From NCBI GenBank assembly GCA_964618895.1, contig CAZUDO010000124.1, forward strand, positions 33,181 through 97,180: 64,000 bases of DNA, read 5' to 3'. Under the pieces are notes generated by a model. It saw nothing but the letters and a program-made list of their open reading frames with translations, searched no databases and was not told where the DNA came from. This stretch comes from CAZUDO01 sp964618895. GTDB lineage: Bacteria; Desulfobacterota; Binatia; DP-6. The translations under genes were made by a program, and so were the position numbers. This document shows positions 34,270 to 43,160 of the stretch, one piece after another (positions within the stretch are counted from its first letter, which is position 1; every line of letters starts with the position of its first letter).

Positions 34270-36029
34270 CGCCGGAACAGGGCCTCCAGCTGCGCCCGTG
34301 TCAGCTCGGCGGCCACCGGACGTCCGTGGGGACAGTGGGCGGAAATCTCGACGCTGTCCATGCTGTCGAGCAGGGCCCGCACCTGCGGCGCCTCGAGACG
34401 CTGGCCGACCCGGACCACGCTGTGACAGGCCACCGTGGCCAGCACCGCGTCGACCGCGCGTGTGGTGGCCTCGCTCGCGCCGTGCTCCGCCAGCTCCTCG
34501 GCAAGCGCACGGACCACCGCGCCGACGTCCCGCCCGCGCAGCAGACGGGGCACCGTCCGGAGCAGGAACGTGCCGTCGCCGAACGGCTCGCCCTCGAGCC
34601 CGGCACCCGCCAACGCACCGGCGTGCTCGACCAGTGCGGCGGCGTGCACCGGCGGCACGGCGACGGTCTCGGGCACGAGCAGGCGGTCGACCTCCATCTC
34701 GCCCCGGGCGTGCTCGGCACGCAGACGCTCGAACACCACCCGCTCGTGCGCAGCATGTTGATCGATGAGCACGACCTGGCCGGCCCCCTCGCACAGAAGG
34801 TAGCCGTCGAAGAGCTGCCCGACGAAGCGCAACGAGCGGAACCCGCTCGGCACGGTGGCCCAGAGCCCCGCCTGCGCGGCCCCGGCCATCGGCGCTGGCG
34901 AGGCCTCCGGGTGCGCAGCTGGCCCGCCGGCCGCTCCTGCCACCCCGTACACCGGGGCGGCCTCGGCCACCTGCGCCCGCAGCGCATCCCCGCCGACCGC
35001 CGCCGGAACGCTCCCCGGGGCGAGCCCGGCCGCGAGCCGTGTGCGCAGCGCGGGCACGATCAGCTGGTGGATCGCCGCCGGGCGGTGGAAGCGCACCTCG
35101 AGTTTGGCCGGGTGCACGTTGACGTCGACCTCACCCGCCGGCAGCCGCAGGGTCACGATCACCACCGGGTAGCGTCCACGCATGAGTAACGACTCGTACC
35201 CATCCAACACGGCGCGCAGAAGCAGCCGGTCCCGCACCCACCGCCCGACCGCGTGCGGGCCGATGGCTACGTACGTCCAGATCAGACGGGCGCTCCCCAC
35301 CGTCGACCGTGGCGGCGCGAGGAGTCCACTCACGACCGCGCCCCCGCGCGCCACCTCGAACGACGCCAGGCTCGCCGCGCGCTCGTGGCCGAGGACCTGG
35401 GCGGCCCGCTGACGCAGCTCCCGGACCGCGGGGAGAGCAAGCACCTGCCGGCCGTCGTGCGTGAGCCGGAACCCCACCGTCGGGCTGGCGACCGCAAGCC
35501 GGGTCAGCACGTCGACCACGTGGCCGACCTCCGTGGTCGGCGTACGCAGGAACTTCCGACGTGCCGGCATGGCCCCGAACAGGTCGCGCACATCGATCGT
35601 CGTCCCTGGGGCCGCACCCGCGAGCCCCGCCACGCGTACGCCATGCTCGTCGGCCTCGACGACCGCGGCCGCGCTGGCCGCTGCCGTTCGCGTCGTCACA
35701 CGCACCCGCGCCACGGCGGCGATGCTCGGCAACGCCTCCCCGCGGAAGCCGAGGGTGGCGATGCCGGGCAGCTCCTCAGCCCGGACCAGCTTGCTGGTCG
35801 CGTGCCGGGCGAAGGCCAGGGCGGCATCGTCGCCGTCCATCCCGTGGCCATCGTCCTGCACGATGATGGCGTCGAGCCCCCCGCCCGCCAGCTGGACATC
35901 GACGCGCGCGGCGCCGGCGTCGAGCGCGTTCTCGACCAGCTCCTTCACCACCGACGCGGGGCGCTCGATCACTTCTCCGGCGGCGATCTGTCCCTGTACC
36001 GCCGGTGGGAGGATCGCGATCCGGGGCAT
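34266..36029 (-). CDS. mutL: DNA mismatch repair protein MutL
   Basis: 587 residues. The GHKL ATPase has VKELVENALDAGA, DDGHGM and TLGFRGEALPSI. The C-terminal domain has DQHAAHERVVFE, which fits the DQHA(X)2E(X)4E metal-binding endonuclease motif. That predicts a nicking MutL of the kind found in bacteria without MutH, so strand incision does not need Dam methylation. A long Ala/Pro-rich linker joins the domains. The ATG is at 36029; the pgi stop lies 11 bp upstream. Confidence 0.93.
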   Translation of the reverse strand: MPRIAILPPAVQGQIAAGEVIERPASVVKELVENALDAGAARVDVQLAGGGLDAIIVQDDGHGMDGDDAALAFARHATSKLVRAEELPGIATLGFRGEALPSIAAVARVRVTTRTAAASAAAVVEADEHGVRVAGLAGAAPGTTIDVRDLFGAMPARRKFLRTPTTEVGHVVDVLTRLAVASPTVGFRLTHDGRQVLALPAVRELRQRAAQVLGHERAASLASFEVARGGAVVSGLLAPPRSTVGSARLIWTYVAIGPHAVGRWVRDRLLLRAVLDGYESLLMRGRYPVVIVTLRLPAGEVDVNVHPAKLEVRFHRPAAIHQLIVPALRTRLAAGLAPGSVPAAVGGDALRAQVAEAAPVYGVAGAAGGPAAHPEASPAPMAGAAQAGLWATVPSGFRSLRFVGQLFDGYLLCEGAGQVVLIDQHAAHERVVFERLRAEHARGEMEVDRLLVPETVAVPPVHAAALVEHAGALAGAGLEGEPFGDGTFLLRTVPRLLRGRDVGAVVRALAEELAEHGASEATTRAVDAVLATVACHSVVRVGQRLEAPQVRALLDSMDSVEISAHCPHGRPVAAELTRAQLEALFRR

Positions 36030-36040
36030 GGGTGCCCGGG

Positions 36041-37417
36041 TCAAATGACGAAGCGCGGATCCTTCCGCGCCAGCCAGGCGTCGACCTCGTCCCGACGCGG
36101 CTCGTAACCCACCCGACCCATCAGGCCGTAGGTGAGTTGCTTCCCTGCCTCCACGCCCGGCTGACCGAACGGATCGACGCGCGCCAGCGCCCCCGTGACC
36201 ACGGTCGCCATCTCGAACAGGTAGAACAGCTGCCCGAGCGTATAGGCGTTCACCGCGGGCACGACGAGGGTCGCGCTCGGGCGGCCGCGCTTGGCCAATG
36301 CCACCTCCGTGGCGCGTTGCTCGGCATTCAAGAGCTCGCCGAGTTCGTGCCCGCCGAGGTATCCGAGAATCTCGATGTCCTGGTAGCTGGTCGGCACATC
36401 CACCGTCGCGCCGTGATCCTCGACACGCACGAACACCACCGTCTTGTCGCGCGGCCCTTCCGCGTAGAGTTGGAGCTGCGAATGCTGGTCGGCGGGTCCG
36501 AGCGCCCGCACGGGCGTCTGCCCCCATTCGACGGTGCGCCCGTCGACGTCGAGCGCCTTGCCGAGGCTCTCGGCCCACAGCTGGCAGAACCAGTCCCCGA
36601 AAGCGGCGAGACGCTCGGAATACGTCATCAGCGCGACGATGGGCTTCGCGTGTCGTGTGCCGAGCGCCCACAGTGCCCCGGCCAGCGCGTATGCCGGATC
36701 ACCAAGGGCGGTGGTGGCCTCGCGCCCGCGCTGATCCATGGCGGCCGCCCCCGCCAGCAGCGCGTCGATGTCGATCCCGGCCGCCGCCGCCGGAAAGAGC
36801 CCCACCGGCGTCAATACCGAAAAGCGCCCGCCCACGCCGGCGGGAATGGGCAGATCCCGGAATCCTTCGTCGTGGACGATCTGGCGGAGGGCGCCGCGTT
36901 CCGGGTCGGTGGTGATGATGACGTGGCGCTTGTAGTCGACCGCCCCCAGTTGATGCAGGAGTCGATCGCGCACGACCAGGAACTGCGCCATGGTCTCCGC
37001 CGTCTCGCCCGACTTGCTGATGACGTTGAACATCGTCCGGCGCAGATCGAGACCGTCCAGCAGCCGCCCGAAGGCGTCGGGGTCGATGGCGTCGGTCACG
37101 ACCAGCCGAAGCCCCGTGGCCTCGACACCCAGCGCCGCTGCGAGAGCCCGTACCCCGAGCGCCGAGCCGCCGATGCCCAGCACGACCAGCGTGTCGAACT
37201 CGCCCCCCACGACGGCCGCCAGCTCCCGCACCCTGCGCACATCGTGTTTGGCATACGGCAAGTCCGCGAATGCCAACGTCCCCGCCATGCGCCGGGTTGC
37301 GACCTCGGCACGCACCCGGGTGAGCTCGCTGTCGAGCACCGCGAGATCGTCGGGTCCGAGCCCGTCCGCACCCACCGCCGCCGCGAGGCTCCCGTTCAGA
37401 TCGAGGCGAACGGTCAT
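36041..37417 (-). CDS. pgi: Glucose-6-phosphate isomerase
   Basis: 458 residues, the shorter bacterial Pgi length. Active-site segments are LGIGGSALGVRALAAALG, FNVISKSGETAETMAQFLVV and DQHSQLQLYAEGP. It interconverts glucose-6-P and fructose-6-P, and so also feeds sedoheptulose-7-P and ADP-heptose synthesis. The ATG at 37417 has GAGG just upstream; an ATG at 37453 would add MANHKRRRWREV. Gap of 137 bp to the divergent rfaE2. Confidence 0.92.
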   Translation of the reverse strand: MTVRLDLNGSLAAAVGADGLGPDDLAVLDSELTRVRAEVATRRMAGTLAFADLPYAKHDVRRVRELAAVVGGEFDTLVVLGIGGSALGVRALAAALGVEATGLRLVVTDAIDPDAFGRLLDGLDLRRTMFNVISKSGETAETMAQFLVVRDRLLHQLGAVDYKRHVIITTDPERGALRQIVHDEGFRDLPIPAGVGGRFSVLTPVGLFPAAAAGIDIDALLAGAAAMDQRGREATTALGDPAYALAGALWALGTRHAKPIVALMTYSERLAAFGDWFCQLWAESLGKALDVDGRTVEWGQTPVRALGPADQHSQLQLYAEGPRDKTVVFVRVEDHGATVDVPTSYQDIEILGYLGGHELGELLNAEQRATEVALAKRGRPSATLVVPAVNAYTLGQLFYLFEMATVVTGALARVDPFGQPGVEAGKQLTYGLMGRVGYEPRRDEVDAWLARKDPRFVI

Positions 37418-37554
37418 GACCTCGCGCCAACGACGGCGCTTGTGATTCGCCATCGTGGCGCCGGGTGTAGCGTGCCCTCCCGCAGGGGGTCAAGGCGACG
37501 CTCCGCCCGGCGGCTGGTTGGGTAGATGCCCCCGCTCGGCTATTCTGCCGGCGC

Positions 37555-38034
37555 GTGCCCACACCGAAACGTGCTCCGGACGTGCCGACGCTCTGCGCCG
37601 CGCTGGCTCCTGCTCGTGCCGCCGGCGGGCGCGTGGTGTTCACCAACGGCTGCTTCGACCTGCTCCACCCGGGACACGTGCGCTACCTCACCGCTGCCCG
37701 TGCGCTCGGCGATCTCCTGGTGGTCGGGTTGAACAGCGACGCCTCGGTGCGTCGCCTGAAAGGCGCAGGCCGGCCGATCCTGTCGGCCGACGAACGCGCC
37801 GAGATTCTCGCCGGCCTGGCCGCCGTGGATCACGTGATCGTCTTCGACGACGACACGCCGCGTGCGCTCATCGCCACGCTCGGCCCGGATGTCTTGGTGA
37901 AGGGGGCCGACTGGGCCGCCGCCGACATCGTCGGGCGCGACGAGGTGCTGGCGCGCGGAGGACGCGTCGAGCGCATCGACGTCGTGCCTGGGGTGTCGAC
38001 CAGCGAGCTCATCCGGCGGATCCGTGGCCAGTAG
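37555..38034 (+). CDS. rfaE2: D-glycero-beta-D-manno-heptose 1-phosphate adenylyltransferase (HldE C-domain type)
   Basis: 159 residues. Cytidylyltransferase-like fold with FTNGCFDLLHPGHVRYL, which includes the HxGH nucleotidyltransferase motif, and GLNSDASVRRLKGAGRPI. It forms ADP-heptose from heptose-1-P and ATP for the LPS inner core. The matching kinase is a separate gene (44032-45066), so HldE is split here. GTG start at 37555. Its 3' end is inside a 45-bp tandem duplication. Confidence 0.9.
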   Translation: MPTPKRAPDVPTLCAALAPARAAGGRVVFTNGCFDLLHPGHVRYLTAARALGDLLVVGLNSDASVRRLKGAGRPILSADERAEILAGLAAVDHVIVFDDDTPRALIATLGPDVLVKGADWAAADIVGRDEVLARGGRVERIDVVPGVSTSELIRRIRGQ

Positions 38035-38106
38035 CCCGACGCGAGTGGCGACGGCATCGCCCGGATCCATGGCCAGTGACCCGATGCGAGCGGCGACATC
38101 ATCGCC
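38017..38106. repeat. 45-bp tandem duplication at the rfaE2 3' end / sel1 5' end
   Basis: Copies 38017-38061 and 38062-38106 match at about 38 of 45 positions. 45 bp is 15 codons, so the frame is kept: the Sel1 protein begins with two related 15-residue units if translated from the GTG at 38024 (ASSPTRVATASPGSM and ASDPMRAATSSPASP). The rfaE2 TAG lies in copy 1. Confidence 0.75.
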
Positions 38107-39841
38107 GGCGAGCCCTGGCGCGCGACTGGTGGTCGCGCCCCTACTGCTTCTCGCCGGCCTTGCATCGGCGGCCGCCCCACCGGGACTGCCCCTCGGAACC
38201 CTCCTCGACCGTCCCACGCACGATCACGGTGCCCCGGAGCAGTGTCGCCCTTGGGACCTCACCGGATGCACGCGCGGCTGCGACGAAGGTCACCCCGGAA
38301 GCTGCACCAACCTCGGCGCCATGTATGCACTCGGACGCGGGGTGATGCGCGACGAGGATCGCGCCGTCGAGCTCTACGGCAGGGCATGCGATGCCGGTGA
38401 CCTGCCCGGGTGCACGAACCTCGGCGGCGCCTTGGCCGCCGGCCGCGGCGTCGTGCGCGACGAGCCCCGTGCCGCGGCGCTCCTGCGCCGCACCTGCGAC
38501 GCCCGCGACCGCGCCGGCTGCCTGGCGCTGGCCCTCCTCTACCTGGACGGACGCGGTGTCGAGCGCAACGAAGGTCGTGCCGTCGAACTGCTCCGTGCGG
38601 TGTGCGATGACGGCGAGCCCCTCGGATGCACCAACCTGGGGACGCTGTATCGCAACGGTCAAGGTGTAGTCGTCGACGTGCCGCGTGCCGCCGCGCTCTA
38701 CCGCCAGGCCTGCACCGCCGCCGACGCCCTCGGCTGCACGGGGCTCGGCACCATGCACATGTTCGGCGACGGGGTGCCCCAGGACGACGCCCGCGCCGCG
38801 ACGCTGCTCCGCCAGGGCTGCACCGGCGGCGTGGCCGCCGGGTGCACGAACCTGGCGCTTCTCTACGAGCACGGCCGTGGTGTCCCGCGCGATGACACTC
38901 GTGCCGCGGCACTCACCCGCCGGGGTTGTCACGGTGACGACCCGGTGGCGTGCACGAACCTTGCCATCCGCCACGTCGAGGGGCGCGGCGTCCCGCGCGA
39001 CGATACGCGCGCCGTCGCCCTGTACACGCACGCCTGCAGTAACGGCGAGCCCCGCGCGTGCACCAACCTCGCCTTCATGTATGCCAACGGGCGCGGCGTG
39101 GAACGCGACCCCGCACGTGCCGCGATGCTGTCGCAGCAGGCATGCGAGGCCGGCGAGAGCCGGGCGTGCACCAACCTGGGCGACGCCTACGCCGGCGGCT
39201 TCGGCGTGGACGCCGATGCCGCGCACGCCGCAACGTTGTACGCCCAGGCATGCGACGCGGAGGACCCGCGCGGGTGCGTCGAGCTCGGCCTGGCGATGGC
39301 CAAGGGCGAGGGCGTCGCACCGGATGCCGCTCATGCCCGCGAGCTGCTCGCGCGCGGCTGTGCCCGCGGCGTCGGCGCCGGCTGCCGCGCCCTGGGCGTC
39401 ATGTACGGCTATGGCATCGAGGTCGAGGCCGACGAGCCCCGGGGGGCGCAGCTCTATCGTCAGGCGTGCGCCGCGGGAGACGCGGAAGGGTGTACCCGCC
39501 TCGGCATCGCCTATCTCGAGGGCTGGGGCGTCGCCCGCAACCATGCCCGCGCGCTGCCGCTCTTCCGCACCGGCTGTCGCGGCGGTGAATCCATCGCCTG
39601 TACCAACGCGGGCGTCCTCTACAGCGAGGGGCTCGGCCTCGTGCATGACCACCGCGAGGCCGCGCGCTTCTTCCGCCGCGGCTGCGACGGGGGCGACGCC
39701 AACGGCTGCTCGAACCTGGCCCTCCTCTACGCCGCCGGCCGCGGCGTCCCCGCCAACGCCACCCGCGCCCGCACCCTCTTCCACCGCGCCTGCACCGCCG
39801 GTAGCGAACCCGCCTGCGCCCGCCTCACGGAGACGGAGTAG
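38069..39841 (+). CDS. Exported cysteine-rich Sel1-repeat protein (Hcp-like)
   Basis: 590 residues from the ATG at 38069. A GTG at 38024, overlapping rfaE2, and an ATG at 38084 are alternatives, and none has a clear ribosome binding site. A hydrophobic segment (LVVAPLLLLAGLASAAA) forms a signal peptide. Then come 14 complete 36-residue Sel1 repeats and a partial 15th, each with a C-x7-C pair, such as CTNLGAMYALGRGV and ACTNLAFMYANGRGV. Such Cys pairs are disulfide-linked in Helicobacter Hcp proteins, so a periplasmic or secreted oxidised solenoid is expected. Sel1 proteins bind other proteins; the partner is unknown. It may be co-transcribed with rfaE2. Confidence 0.82.
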   Translation: MASDPMRAATSSPASPGARLVVAPLLLLAGLASAAAPPGLPLGTLLDRPTHDHGAPEQCRPWDLTGCTRGCDEGHPGSCTNLGAMYALGRGVMRDEDRAVELYGRACDAGDLPGCTNLGGALAAGRGVVRDEPRAAALLRRTCDARDRAGCLALALLYLDGRGVERNEGRAVELLRAVCDDGEPLGCTNLGTLYRNGQGVVVDVPRAAALYRQACTAADALGCTGLGTMHMFGDGVPQDDARAATLLRQGCTGGVAAGCTNLALLYEHGRGVPRDDTRAAALTRRGCHGDDPVACTNLAIRHVEGRGVPRDDTRAVALYTHACSNGEPRACTNLAFMYANGRGVERDPARAAMLSQQACEAGESRACTNLGDAYAGGFGVDADAAHAATLYAQACDAEDPRGCVELGLAMAKGEGVAPDAAHARELLARGCARGVGAGCRALGVMYGYGIEVEADEPRGAQLYRQACAAGDAEGCTRLGIAYLEGWGVARNHARALPLFRTGCRGGESIACTNAGVLYSEGLGLVHDHREAARFFRRGCDGGDANGCSNLALLYAAGRGVPANATRARTLFHRACTAGSEPACARLTETE

Positions 39842-39882
39842 CCGTTGCGCCCCCACGCCCCCCGTGCTACTCGCGTCCGCCC

Positions 39883-40074
39883 ATGGCACGCGCCTGCGAA
39901 GTCTGCGGCAAGCAACGCTCGGTCGGCAACAGCGTGAGCCACGCCAACAACAAGACCAAGCGCCTGTGGCGGCCGAACCTCCAGCGGGTACACGCCAAGA
40001 TCGGCGCCGCCGCCCGGCGACTGCTCGTATGTACGCGTTGCCTGCGCTCCGGGCGCGTCGCAAAGGCCGGCTGA
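39883..40074 (+). CDS. rpmB: 50S ribosomal protein L28
   Basis: 63 residues: MARACEVCGKQRSVGNSVSH, then NNKTKRLWRPNLQRV and CTRC. The two CxxC pairs (CEVC, CTRC) mark the zinc-binding form of L28. The start is ATG at 39883. It is monocistronic or co-transcribed with the Sel1 gene. Confidence 0.95.
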   Translation: MARACEVCGKQRSVGNSVSHANNKTKRLWRPNLQRVHAKIGAAARRLLVCTRCLRSGRVAKAG

Positions 40075-40081
40075 CCCCGCC

Positions 40082-40465
40082 TCAGCCCCGGACCGCCACG
40101 GCCTCGATCTCGACCCGGGCGCCGGCCGGCAGCGCCGCCACCTGGACCGTCGCCCGCGCCGGGTGGGGCGCCGGGAAATAGCGCCCATAGACCTCGTTCA
40201 GGACGGCGAACTCGCTCAGGTCGACCACGAACACCGTGGTCTTCACCACGTCGGCGAGCCCGAGCCCGGCGGGGGCCAGCACGGCGGCCAGGTTCTCACA
40301 GACACGCGCCGTCTCGGCGGCCAACCCGCCCGGCACGAGCACGCCGGTGGCCGGGTCCAGCCCCACCTGGCCGGCGCAGAACACGAACGTGCCCGTGTCG
40401 ACCGCCTGGGCGTACGGCCCGATGGCACGCGGGGCCCGGTCGGTGGCGAGGCGTCGGGCGCTCAT
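40082..40465 (-). CDS. ridA: RidA-family imine/enamine deaminase
   Basis: 127 residues, the normal RidA length. It hydrolyses reactive 2-aminoacrylate and similar intermediates. Motifs: PYAQAVDTGTFVFCAGQVGLD, VKTTVFVVDLSEFAVLNEVY and the Arg/Glu pair in HPARATVQVAALPAGARVEIE. The ATG at 40465 overlaps the rel stop (ATGA), and rel-ridA is a frequent pairing. Confidence 0.92.
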   Translation of the reverse strand: MSARRLATDRAPRAIGPYAQAVDTGTFVFCAGQVGLDPATGVLVPGGLAAETARVCENLAAVLAPAGLGLADVVKTTVFVVDLSEFAVLNEVYGRYFPAPHPARATVQVAALPAGARVEIEAVAVRG

Positions 40466-42615
40466 GTCCGGACCCGAGCCACCTTCATGACGCCCCGCAC
40501 GCGGCCGAGGTTCCGCATGACCCGATTCAGCTCGTCCGCACTGGCGACCATGATCTCGAACACGTTCTGCGCCTTGCGGTCGCCCAGCCCGTGCACCTGC
40601 GCGCGCGAGATGTTGATGCCAGCCGAGCTGATCGCCTTTGACATGGCCGCCAACAGGCCCGGTCGATCGACGCAGGTCACCTCGACCCTCACCGTGCGCG
40701 GCGTGCCGCCCTTCGCATCCTCCCACTGCACGTCGATGCGCCGCTGCGGATCGCTCTCCAGCACCTTGGGACAGTCCATGGCGTGCACGGTCACGCCACG
40801 GCCGCGGGTGATGAAGCCGGTGATGCGCTCGCCCGGCAACGGGCCGCAGCACTTGCCGAAGCGCACCAGCATATCCTCGACGCCCGACACGCGCACGCCG
40901 CTCTTCGACTGCCGGCTGACCAGACGGAGCAGACGCTGCAACCGGCCTTCCGCCTTCTCGCGTCGCTGCTCGAGCTGGTCCGCCGGCAGCACCTTCGCCA
41001 GGATCTGCTGCGTCGTGACCTTGCCGTAGCCCACGCCCGCGAGCAGCGTCTCCTCGTCGCGCTGCCCGAGCTCTTTCGTGACCCGCTCGAGGGTGCCGTC
41101 CGTGCGCAGCGTCGCCAGATCGAGCTGGTGCCGGCCGAGATCGCGCTCGAGGATCTCCCGCCCCACCGCGACCGAGCGCGCGCCCTGCTGCGACTTGACG
41201 TACGTCCGGATGCGCGCCTTGGCGCGCGAGGTCTTCACCAGCTTGAGCCAGTCCTTGGACGGCACCTGGTTCTGGGTGGTGATGATCTCGACGGTGTCGC
41301 CGCTCTGGAGCTGGTAGCGCAGCGCGACGATGCGCCCGTTCACCCGCGCGCCCGTGCACCGGTGCCCGACCTCCGAGTGGATGCGGTAGGCGAAGTCGAT
41401 CACCGTCGCCCCGACCGGGAAGTTCAGCAGGTCCCCCTTGGGCGTAAACACGAACACGTCCTCGGTGAACAGGTCCTCTTTCACCGAGCGTAGGAACTCC
41501 TGCGGGTCCTGCAGGTGCTGCTGCCACTCGAGCATCTGCCGGAGCCACGCGAAGCGCTGGCTGTCGTCGGCGCCGTCGGTCGTCCCCGGCCCCTTGTACC
41601 GCCAGTGCGCCGCTACGCCATATTCGGCCACCCGATGCATCTCGCGCGTGCGGATCTGGATCTCCATCCGCTCACCGTAGGGCCCGATGACGGTGGTATG
41701 CAACGACTGGTACCCGTTGGCCTTCGGCAGGGCGATGTAGTCCTTGAACCGTCCGGGCACGGGCTTCCAGGCAGCGTGTACCAGACCGAGCGTCTCGTAG
41801 CACTCGCCCACCGAATCGACGATGGCGCGGAACGCGACCAGGTCGAAGATCTGATCATAGAGCAGGTTCTGCGCCTGCATCTTCTGATAGATCGAAAAAA
41901 AGTGCTTCGGCCGGCCGCTGACCTCGCCCTCGAGGCCCGCTTCCGCCAGGCGCCGCTCGATGAGGGTGACAACCTCCTTGGTGTAGCGCTCGCGTTCGGC
42001 CTTCTTCTTCGCGACGTTGCGCTTGAGCTGGTAGTACACCTCGGGGTGCAGGAAGCGGAGCGCGTTGTCCTCGAGGTCGCTCTTGATCCAGTTGACGCCC
42101 AGCCGATGGGCGAGCGGGGCGTAGATGTCGAGCGTCTCCTGCGCGATGTCGGCCTGCCGCTCGGGTGTCAGATGGCCGAGCGTGCGCATGTTGTGCGTCC
42201 GGTCGGCCAGCTTGATCAGGATGACGCGGATGTCCCGCGCCATCGCGATCAGCATTTTGCGGAAGTTCTCTGCCTGCTTCTCCTCGCGCGACGTGAAGTT
42301 GATCTGACCGATCTTGGTGACCCCGTCGACGAGGGCGGCGATCTCGGGGCCGAAGGTGGTCTCGATCTGCCCGAGGGTGGTGAGCGTGTCCTCGACCGTG
42401 TCGTGCAGGAGCCCGGTGGCGATGCTCGGCACGTCGAGGCGCATGTCGGCGATGATGCCCGCCACCTGGAGCGGATGCGTCAGGTAGGGTTCGCCCGACG
42501 CCCGGCGCTGTCCCCGGTGCATCTCGGCGGAGAAGTCGTACGCCTTCTGAATGGTCTCGACGGGCGCCGTCGGCGTGTACGACCGCACGCGCTCGATGAG
42601 CTCGCCGATGGTCAC
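40462..42615 (-). CDS. rel: Bifunctional (p)ppGpp synthetase/hydrolase (Rel/SpoT)
   Basis: 717 residues. The HD hydrolase (GLLHDTVEDT, H71/D72) is intact, and the synthetase has GRFKDYIALPKANGYQSLHTTV. The RFKD motif is of the RxKD type seen in bifunctional enzymes rather than the ExDD of mono-functional RelA. TGS and ACT domains follow (VFVFTPKGDLLNFP, EVTCVDRPGLLAAMSKAI). It sets ppGpp levels in starvation. The start is GTG at 42615, overlapping the cytidylate kinase stop (GTGA). In many bacteria gmk and rpoZ precede rel; rpoZ is absent here. Confidence 0.94.
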   Translation of the reverse strand: MTIGELIERVRSYTPTAPVETIQKAYDFSAEMHRGQRRASGEPYLTHPLQVAGIIADMRLDVPSIATGLLHDTVEDTLTTLGQIETTFGPEIAALVDGVTKIGQINFTSREEKQAENFRKMLIAMARDIRVILIKLADRTHNMRTLGHLTPERQADIAQETLDIYAPLAHRLGVNWIKSDLEDNALRFLHPEVYYQLKRNVAKKKAERERYTKEVVTLIERRLAEAGLEGEVSGRPKHFFSIYQKMQAQNLLYDQIFDLVAFRAIVDSVGECYETLGLVHAAWKPVPGRFKDYIALPKANGYQSLHTTVIGPYGERMEIQIRTREMHRVAEYGVAAHWRYKGPGTTDGADDSQRFAWLRQMLEWQQHLQDPQEFLRSVKEDLFTEDVFVFTPKGDLLNFPVGATVIDFAYRIHSEVGHRCTGARVNGRIVALRYQLQSGDTVEIITTQNQVPSKDWLKLVKTSRAKARIRTYVKSQQGARSVAVGREILERDLGRHQLDLATLRTDGTLERVTKELGQRDEETLLAGVGYGKVTTQQILAKVLPADQLEQRREKAEGRLQRLLRLVSRQSKSGVRVSGVEDMLVRFGKCCGPLPGERITGFITRGRGVTVHAMDCPKVLESDPQRRIDVQWEDAKGGTPRTVRVEVTCVDRPGLLAAMSKAISSAGINISRAQVHGLGDRKAQNVFEIMVASADELNRVMRNLGRVRGVMKVARVRT

Positions 42616-43142
42616 GTCTGCCGCCGTGCGTACGCCACGATCTCGCGCGCCAGGTCCTCGGAGGACCGGGCGGCCGTTTCCAGCACCAGGTCGTAGCGCG
42701 CGCGGTCGTGGTAGTCGACGCCGTAGATCTCGCGGTAGCGCCGCGCGTCGGAGGCCTCGCGCTCCTGGAGCTCACGCAGCCGCCGGGTGGCATCTCCGCC
42801 TTCGCGCCCGACGATGCGCGACGCCCGGACGTCCTCCGGGGCGTGCAGGAAGACGCGCAGCGCCGGCACGCCCGCCTCTTCCGCCATGAACGCCGCCAGC
42901 CGTCCCTCGAGCACCGCATTGCCGTGCGCGGCCCGCTCGCGCATCTGCCGATCGAGGGCGCGGTCGATGTCGTGGTCGGTCTCGGCCCGCCGGGCATACT
43001 CCTCGAGGGACAGCCCCTGCGCCTCCGCCTGGCGCCGGAACATGTCGCCCGCGTAGACGTGCTCGAGCCCGAGCGCGCCCGCCACCAGCCGCGCGACCGT
43101 CGTCTTGCCACTTCCCGGGAGGCCGGAGATCGTGATCAGCAC
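42612..43142 (-). CDS. Archaeal-type (d)CMP kinase
   Basis: 176 residues. P-loop GLPGSGKT (7-14), then YAGDMFRRQAEAQGLSLEEY, NAVLEGRLAAFMAEEAGVPA, REGGDATRR and YREIYGVDYHDRARYDLVLET, all characteristic of the archaeal cytidylate kinase family (short, no bacterial CMP-binding insertion). It lies between yicC and rel, where gmk normally sits, and overlaps rel (GTGA). GTG start at 43142. The bacterial cmk is also present at 25.9 kb, so this is either a second CMP kinase or an enzyme with changed specificity. Confidence 0.85.
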   Translation of the reverse strand: MLITISGLPGSGKTTVARLVAGALGLEHVYAGDMFRRQAEAQGLSLEEYARRAETDHDIDRALDRQMRERAAHGNAVLEGRLAAFMAEEAGVPALRVFLHAPEDVRASRIVGREGGDATRRLRELQEREASDARRYREIYGVDYHDRARYDLVLETAARSSEDLAREIVAYARRQT

Positions 43143-43160
43143 CCCGGCATTATAGCCGCG

